NCBI GenBank assembly: GCA_934654475.1
Contig: CAKUFZ010000022.1
Location: forward strand, 1-28,978
From: an uncultured Coriobacteriales bacterium
GTDB taxonomy: Bacteria > Actinomycetota > Coriobacteriia > Coriobacteriales > UMGS124
Length of the DNA: 28,978 nucleotides
Reading direction: 5' to 3'
The notes below the pieces were generated by a model. That model worked only from the letters and a program-made list of their open reading frames with translations. It was not told the DNA's origin and did not search any database. Below, piece after piece: positions 25,275 through 28,978 of this stretch. The stretch's first letter is position 1. The number at the start of each line of letters is the position of its first letter. Position numbers and translations under genes: made by a program.

Positions 25275-26847
25275 GCTCGGCGCGGCTGTGGACGCCGCAT
25301 TTCTCGTAAATGTGGCGCACGTGCGTCTTGACGGTGGACTCCGAAAGGCCAAGGGTTTCGCCTATCGAACGCAGGCCATGGCTCGTCACCCATAGGCCCA
25401 AGATTTCATCCTCGCGCTCGGTCAGGTTCCACTCGGGCGGATACAGCGAATCGGCGGGGACCACGGGCTGGGAGGGCTCCGCCGCAGCGGCGTCGGGCGA
25501 TAGACCTTCCGAGCCAGCACCCGCAGCAGCGCCCGGCTCAAGTCCGGCCGCCTCGTCTGCCTGCTCTTTTGTGCCCAAGAACGTCTCGCGCTCAGAGAAC
25601 AGGAAGACAAACGAGAGCACGAGCAAGAAGATGACCAGCGTGCCGAACAGCGACATGTTGCCCATCCCAACAAATCCCGCAAGCTCGCCCAGCGACATGC
25701 CAAGCTGCACAACGAAGCGGCCGGCACCGATGACCAGCAGGGCCGAGACGCCCCGTCGCGCACGGTCGACGATGAGCACCCAGCACAGGCACTCGGTGAC
25801 CAGGCAGGCGATTTGAGCGATGAAACCCAGGATTTCAGGGTGATCCTGCCCCACCGTCAGAAGAACGGCATAGGCAGCCGCGACCAGCGGAAGCGTTATC
25901 TTGTAGAGTGCCCCAAGTGAGGCAATGGGCCTCTTGGCCGCACAGAACACGCCGGTGAAGGCAAGCGCCAGGACCACGATGCCCACGCCGAGCCACACGG
26001 GGCTCATCATCAGGTCGCCGGTCACATGCTCAACGTACACACGGATACCGCCAATGGCAAAATACATACAGGCAATCACGCAAAACGTCCGCCACGGCAG
26101 CGCCGCAAACTCCGCGCGGGCGGCGTCCTTGGCCGATGACCCCTGGCCCGTCTTCGCCACAGCCGCAACCGCGGCTTCACCGCCGGGCGCCACCTGGCCC
26201 CCTTGGCCCGCAATCGAGACGCCGGTACCAGGCGCTCCCTGGCTCGCACCACAAGCAGCTGCTCCGCTCGCACCACCGCAGCGCCCCGATGCCCCGCCGG
26301 CCGTAACGAGCAGCGCGGAGACCACAGGCAGCAAGCTCGCCAGAGCCACAACCACCACGCGCGGCGCGAACGCCGAAAGCCCAGATAGCAGCAGCAAAAC
26401 CGCATAGGCGATAAGGAAGACGAGAATCGTCCCACTGAGAAGCTGCCCCACGGAAAATCGCGCGAACGCCTCGGCCAGCGCGCAGACAATGAGGGCCACA
26501 GCCGCGCCCGACACGCATGCCGCCGCGAGGGCGACGGGCCCGGGAACCCCAGGCATCAGGTAGAACGGCGTCGTGGCGGCCGTCAGCATGCTGCATGCAA
26601 TCAGGAGGGTCTTGCGCGCGCAAAGCGGCGCGATACGGTGGCGCAGCAAGCACACCGCAAGGAAAGACGCCGAGGCACCCACCATCGACGTGACATGCAG
26701 GGCGGCCACAGGAAACACCGAGGCGATGGGCGGGTTGAACGAGAAGAACGTCCAAGCCCAGTACAGACCGAGGCTCACGACGCAGCGCGCAAAGAAGCTC
26801 GACGCGGCATCGGTACCCGTTGATGCCGCTTTGTCTTGCACGCCCAT
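25240..26847 (-). CDS. LuxR-family regulator with membrane domain (LuxR-6)
   Basis: 535 residues from ATG 26847, with a CGGGGGG purine run upstream. The frame extends to 26907 without support for an earlier start. About twelve hydrophobic segments are interrupted near residues 165-205 by an unusually long Gly/Ala/Ser-rich loop. An Ala/Pro-rich linker leads to a LuxR HTH at 475 (LTEREDEILGLW, SESTVKTHVRHIY, KCGVHSRAEL) ending in DRVRQG like LuxR-5. It is divergent from the flavoprotein at 27051 and probably its regulator (inference). Its last codons and stop overlap antiparallel with the end of the U32 gene. Confidence 0.87.
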   Translation of the reverse strand: MGVQDKAASTGTDAASSFFARCVVSLGLYWAWTFFSFNPPIASVFPVAALHVTSMVGASASFLAVCLLRHRIAPLCARKTLLIACSMLTAATTPFYLMPGVPGPVALAAACVSGAAVALIVCALAEAFARFSVGQLLSGTILVFLIAYAVLLLLSGLSAFAPRVVVVALASLLPVVSALLVTAGGASGRCGGASGAAACGASQGAPGTGVSIAGQGGQVAPGGEAAVAAVAKTGQGSSAKDAARAEFAALPWRTFCVIACMYFAIGGIRVYVEHVTGDLMMSPVWLGVGIVVLALAFTGVFCAAKRPIASLGALYKITLPLVAAAYAVLLTVGQDHPEILGFIAQIACLVTECLCWVLIVDRARRGVSALLVIGAGRFVVQLGMSLGELAGFVGMGNMSLFGTLVIFLLVLSFVFLFSERETFLGTKEQADEAAGLEPGAAAGAGSEGLSPDAAAAEPSQPVVPADSLYPPEWNLTEREDEILGLWVTSHGLRSIGETLGLSESTVKTHVRHIYEKCGVHSRAELIALLDRVRQG

Positions 26848-27050
26848 GCTCTCTGCCCCCCGAAAAAACTCTGACCAAAATTGTCGATGTGCCCCTAAAC
26901 ACTGCATTCTACCTGAGGAAATGCCGCCAATAAACAGTGACCCGTTTGGACGATGCGCCTACATGCCACATCGACATACGATGGGTTGCGTTGTGTGGCC
27001 GCAAAGGACGGCCGCACGTTCTTGTCCGCACGCGAAACGAGGAGCAACAC
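26848..27050. promoter_or_regulatory. Divergent promoter region with 10-bp inverted repeat
   Basis: TGTCGATGTG (26882-26891) is perfectly inverted as CACATCGACA (26967-26976), with arm centres 85 bases apart. The wide spacing is compatible with two separate half-operators or looping between the LuxR-6 and flavoprotein promoters. GAGGAG just before ATG 27051 is the ribosome site of the flavoprotein gene. No clear -35/-10 pair was identified. Confidence 0.45.
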
Positions 27051-28742
27051 ATGGCAAACCTTTCTCGCCGTTCGTTCATCTCCGGCACCGCCGCCGTCGC
27101 CAGCACGGCCGCCCTGGCCGGCACCGTGACGAGCGCCCTGGCCGACGAGGCCCAGGAGAGCGCCGCCTACACGCCTTCCTTCATGCAGGCCCCCGCGCCC
27201 ATCGACGCAGCCGACATCAAGGAGACCGTCGACGCCGACATCGTCATCATCGGTTCCGCCCTTTCCGGCCTGTGCGCCTGCCGCGCCGCCGTTGAGAACG
27301 GTGCCAAGAACATCGTCGTCATCGAGAAGGCCGACACGTGGCAGTGCCGCTCCAACCAGTTCGGCACCATCGGCGGCAAGATCCAGGAGGACCTGGGCAT
27401 CAAGATCGACCGCAACGCCGCCGTGGGCCAGCTCATGAAGGAGTGCGGCTACCGTCCCAACCAGCGCATCCTCAACCTGTGGGCCGACAACTCCGGCGAG
27501 GCGTTCGACTGGTTCCTCGCGCCGATGGAGGGCAAGTACGTCGTTGAGAACGAGAGCGACCCCTACGACGCAGAGGAAGGCCACCTCTCCGTGCGCAAGA
27601 CGCACTGGCCTGAGCCTGACAACTCCCACACCGAGGACGACTTCTATCCCATCTTCAGCGACTGCCAGATCACGCTTCCCACCATGTCGCCCTGGGTCGA
27701 GGCCATCTACAACATCTGCGTCGAGGCAGGCGTGACCTTCAAGTTCTCCACGTGGGCCCGTCAGCTCGTCCGCGAGAACAACGAGGGCCCCGTCACGGGC
27801 GTCATCTGCCAGGACGTCGACGGCAACTACTCGCAGGTCAACGCCTCAAAGGCCGTCCTGCTCGCCACGGGCGACTTCGCCGGCAACAAGGACATGATGT
27901 CCTACTACGTGCCGTGGGCCACGCGCTTCGCCAGCATCTTCCCCAACCGCGACGCCGCCGGCGACCCCACGAACACCGGTGACGGCCAGCGCATGGGCAT
28001 GTGGATTGGCGCCAAGATGGAGGACGGCCCCCTCGCCCCGATGACCCACCACCTGGGCGGCCCCTTGGGCATGGACGCCTTCCTGCTGACCGACGTCAAC
28101 GGCGACCGCTTCGTGAACGAGGACGTGGGTGGCCAGCCCTTCCAGAACCAGCTCAGCCGCCTGCCCAAGAAGACCGCCTGGCAGGTCTTCGACTCCGAGT
28201 GGCCCAACCAGCTGCAGTACATGGACTGCGGCCACGGCAACGTGAGCTGGTACGTTGACGATGACAAGGTGCCCGGCGGCTCCTACGGCCGCAACGCCTA
28301 CATCTCGCAGGCCATGTTCGACGAAGCCATGTCGGGCGACGCCGGCGTTCAGGCCGACACCATCGAAGAGCTCGCCGAGAAGATGGGCGTGCCGGTGGAG
28401 GAGTTCTGCGCCACGATCGAACGCTACAACGAGCTGGCCAAGAAGGGCGTCGACGAGGACTTCGGCAAGCGCGCCGACCGCATGTTCGCCATCGAGAACC
28501 CGCCGTTCTACGGTTACAAGCTGACCGACACCGTGCTGCTCGTGTGCATGGGCGGCCTCGAGACCACGGTCGACTTCGAGGTCCTCGACACCAACGACGA
28601 CGTCATCCCCGGCCTGTACGCCGTGGGCAACGCTCAGGGCGGCCGCTTCCTCGTGGACTACCCGCTCCCCTGCCCGGGCATCAGCCACGGCATGGCCATG
28701 ACCCACGGCATGCTCGTCGGCCGCATCCTGGCTGCGCTGTAA
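27051..28742 (+). CDS. Tat-exported FAD-binding reductase-fold flavoprotein, GSALSG variant
   Basis: 563 residues from ATG 27051 (GAGGAG seven bases upstream; the frame open from 26937 has no signal or ribosome site). Tat signal SRRSFISG at 5-12, with cleavage likely after SALA (28-31). The dinucleotide loop is GSALSG at 68-73, so the usual second Gly of GxGxxG is Ala70. IEKADTWQCRSNQFG follows, then a typical fumarate-reductase-fold FAD domain with IPGLYAVGNAQGG and a closing VDYPLPCPGISHG. There is no FMN or heme domain. The C-terminal residues differ from the other three reductases here, so a distinct substrate is expected. It is divergent from LuxR-6 and ends before the terminator at 28827. 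Substrate unknown. Confidence 0.9.
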   Translation: MANLSRRSFISGTAAVASTAALAGTVTSALADEAQESAAYTPSFMQAPAPIDAADIKETVDADIVIIGSALSGLCACRAAVENGAKNIVVIEKADTWQCRSNQFGTIGGKIQEDLGIKIDRNAAVGQLMKECGYRPNQRILNLWADNSGEAFDWFLAPMEGKYVVENESDPYDAEEGHLSVRKTHWPEPDNSHTEDDFYPIFSDCQITLPTMSPWVEAIYNICVEAGVTFKFSTWARQLVRENNEGPVTGVICQDVDGNYSQVNASKAVLLATGDFAGNKDMMSYYVPWATRFASIFPNRDAAGDPTNTGDGQRMGMWIGAKMEDGPLAPMTHHLGGPLGMDAFLLTDVNGDRFVNEDVGGQPFQNQLSRLPKKTAWQVFDSEWPNQLQYMDCGHGNVSWYVDDDKVPGGSYGRNAYISQAMFDEAMSGDAGVQADTIEELAEKMGVPVEEFCATIERYNELAKKGVDEDFGKRADRMFAIENPPFYGYKLTDTVLLVCMGGLETTVDFEVLDTNDDVIPGLYAVGNAQGGRFLVDYPLPCPGISHGMAMTHGMLVGRILAAL

Positions 28743-28804
28743 GGCAAAAAGCGAGGTGGCGTGGATGGTGCGGGCGTCATAGACACCGCAACTGCGCGCC
28801 GGTC

Positions 28805-28978
28805 TCAAACATACGCGCCAACCATCGGGGCGGGCATCCATTCGGGTGCCCGCCCCGCTTGCATTAATTTGCGGCTGGGAATGTCCCCTTGCTGACGGAG
28901 GACATCGTTCCAGTCTTTCCTTGCCGGGACAAGGCGAATGACGGCGATCTCGCTGGGAATGTCCTGCGCCAGTCGGGA
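28805..28978 (-). CDS. Possible C-terminal end of a gene running off the right edge
   Basis: On the minus strand a frame enters at 28978 and stays open for 57 codons to TGA at 28805-28807. The visible residues include IAVIRLVPARKDWNDVL, which resembles the PxxKDWND element of Toprim-type domains (DUF3991-like) in plasmid and conjugative-element proteins. The last third overlaps the terminator hairpin and looks non-conserved. With only this tail visible, the family is a suggestion. If right, it would place a mobile-element gene next to the reductase island. Confidence 0.4.
   Translation of the reverse strand, partial: SRLAQDIPSEIAVIRLVPARKDWNDVLRQQGDIPSRKLMQAGRAPEWMPAPMVGAYV
28827..28867 (+). 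terminator. Rho-independent terminator after flavoprotein 27051
   Basis: GGGGCGGGCATCC (28827-28839) pairs over thirteen positions (one G-U) with 28844-28856 around the loop ATTC, followed by the T-containing stretch GCTTGCATTAATTT. It lies 85 bases after the flavoprotein stop. It also falls inside the possible reverse-strand partial gene at the right edge. Confidence 0.75.

Noticed and set aside
1943..28742. Naming the four FAD flavoproteins as fumarate reductases
   Set aside because: They share the fold, but the substrate-binding His and Arg residues expected near the C-terminus are not visible. The group is known to act on many substrates.
1..28978. tRNA, rRNA genes, CRISPR arrays, complete insertion sequences
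   Set aside because: I looked for cloverleaf-like ends, regularly spaced repeats and transposase motifs and saw none. A tRNA-Sec or sel gene is also not in the window.

Overview
The window is GC-rich bacterial DNA whose gene content matches Coriobacteriia, most likely the order Eggerthellales (Eggerthella, Gordonibacter, Slackia, Denitrobacterium and relatives). The signs are repeated Tat-exported flavoprotein oxidoreductases of the fumarate reductase fold, each near a LuxR-type regulator with about twelve N-terminal membrane helices. This arrangement is known in Eggerthella lenta and relatives for drug-, steroid- and catechol-reducing enzymes. The assignment rests on gene style only; there is no rRNA gene or other marker here.

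Layout. (1) 169-4222: a LuxR membrane regulator divergent from a Tat-exported flavoprotein with two FMN-binding domains and one FAD domain. (2) 4429-10048: a two-gene molybdoenzyme operon (catalytic subunit plus four-cluster ferredoxin subunit) divergent from a second LuxR regulator. The catalytic gene is read through an in-frame UGA at 7386-7388 followed by a SECIS-like hairpin, so it very probably encodes selenocysteine at the molybdenum-ligand position. (3) 10113-12100: an accessory patch with a 5'-truncated GNAT gene, an AT-rich palindrome, and an AAA-ATPase/PD-(D/E)XK nuclease-fold gene. (4) 12320-16277: a Tat-exported Old Yellow Enzyme/enoate-reductase-like iron-sulfur flavoenzyme divergent from a third LuxR regulator. 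(5) 16293-21516: a 3' remnant of another LuxR gene, a FAD flavoprotein, and two tandem LuxR genes. (6) 21868-23505: a FAD flavoprotein divergent from the second of those LuxR genes. (7) 23635-25274: a two-gene operon of an excisionase-like HTH protein and a U32-family protein. (8) 25240-28742: a sixth LuxR regulator divergent from another FAD flavoprotein. A partial reverse-strand gene may run off the right edge.

How it works together (inference): the window holds six membrane LuxR regulators, one LuxR remnant and six exported oxidoreductases. Five regulator/enzyme pairs are divergent and share an intergenic region, several of which contain inverted repeats. Each pair looks like a substrate-inducible reductase module: the membrane regulator senses a compound, and the exported enzyme uses it as an electron acceptor or transforms it. 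No quinol-oxidising membrane anchor or cytochrome is encoded here, so electrons must come from elsewhere in the genome. The least ordinary elements are the selenocysteine molybdoenzyme of TtrA/ArrA-like type, the OYE-like enzyme with lost catalytic and NAD(P)H-site residues, and the copied LuxR tail.
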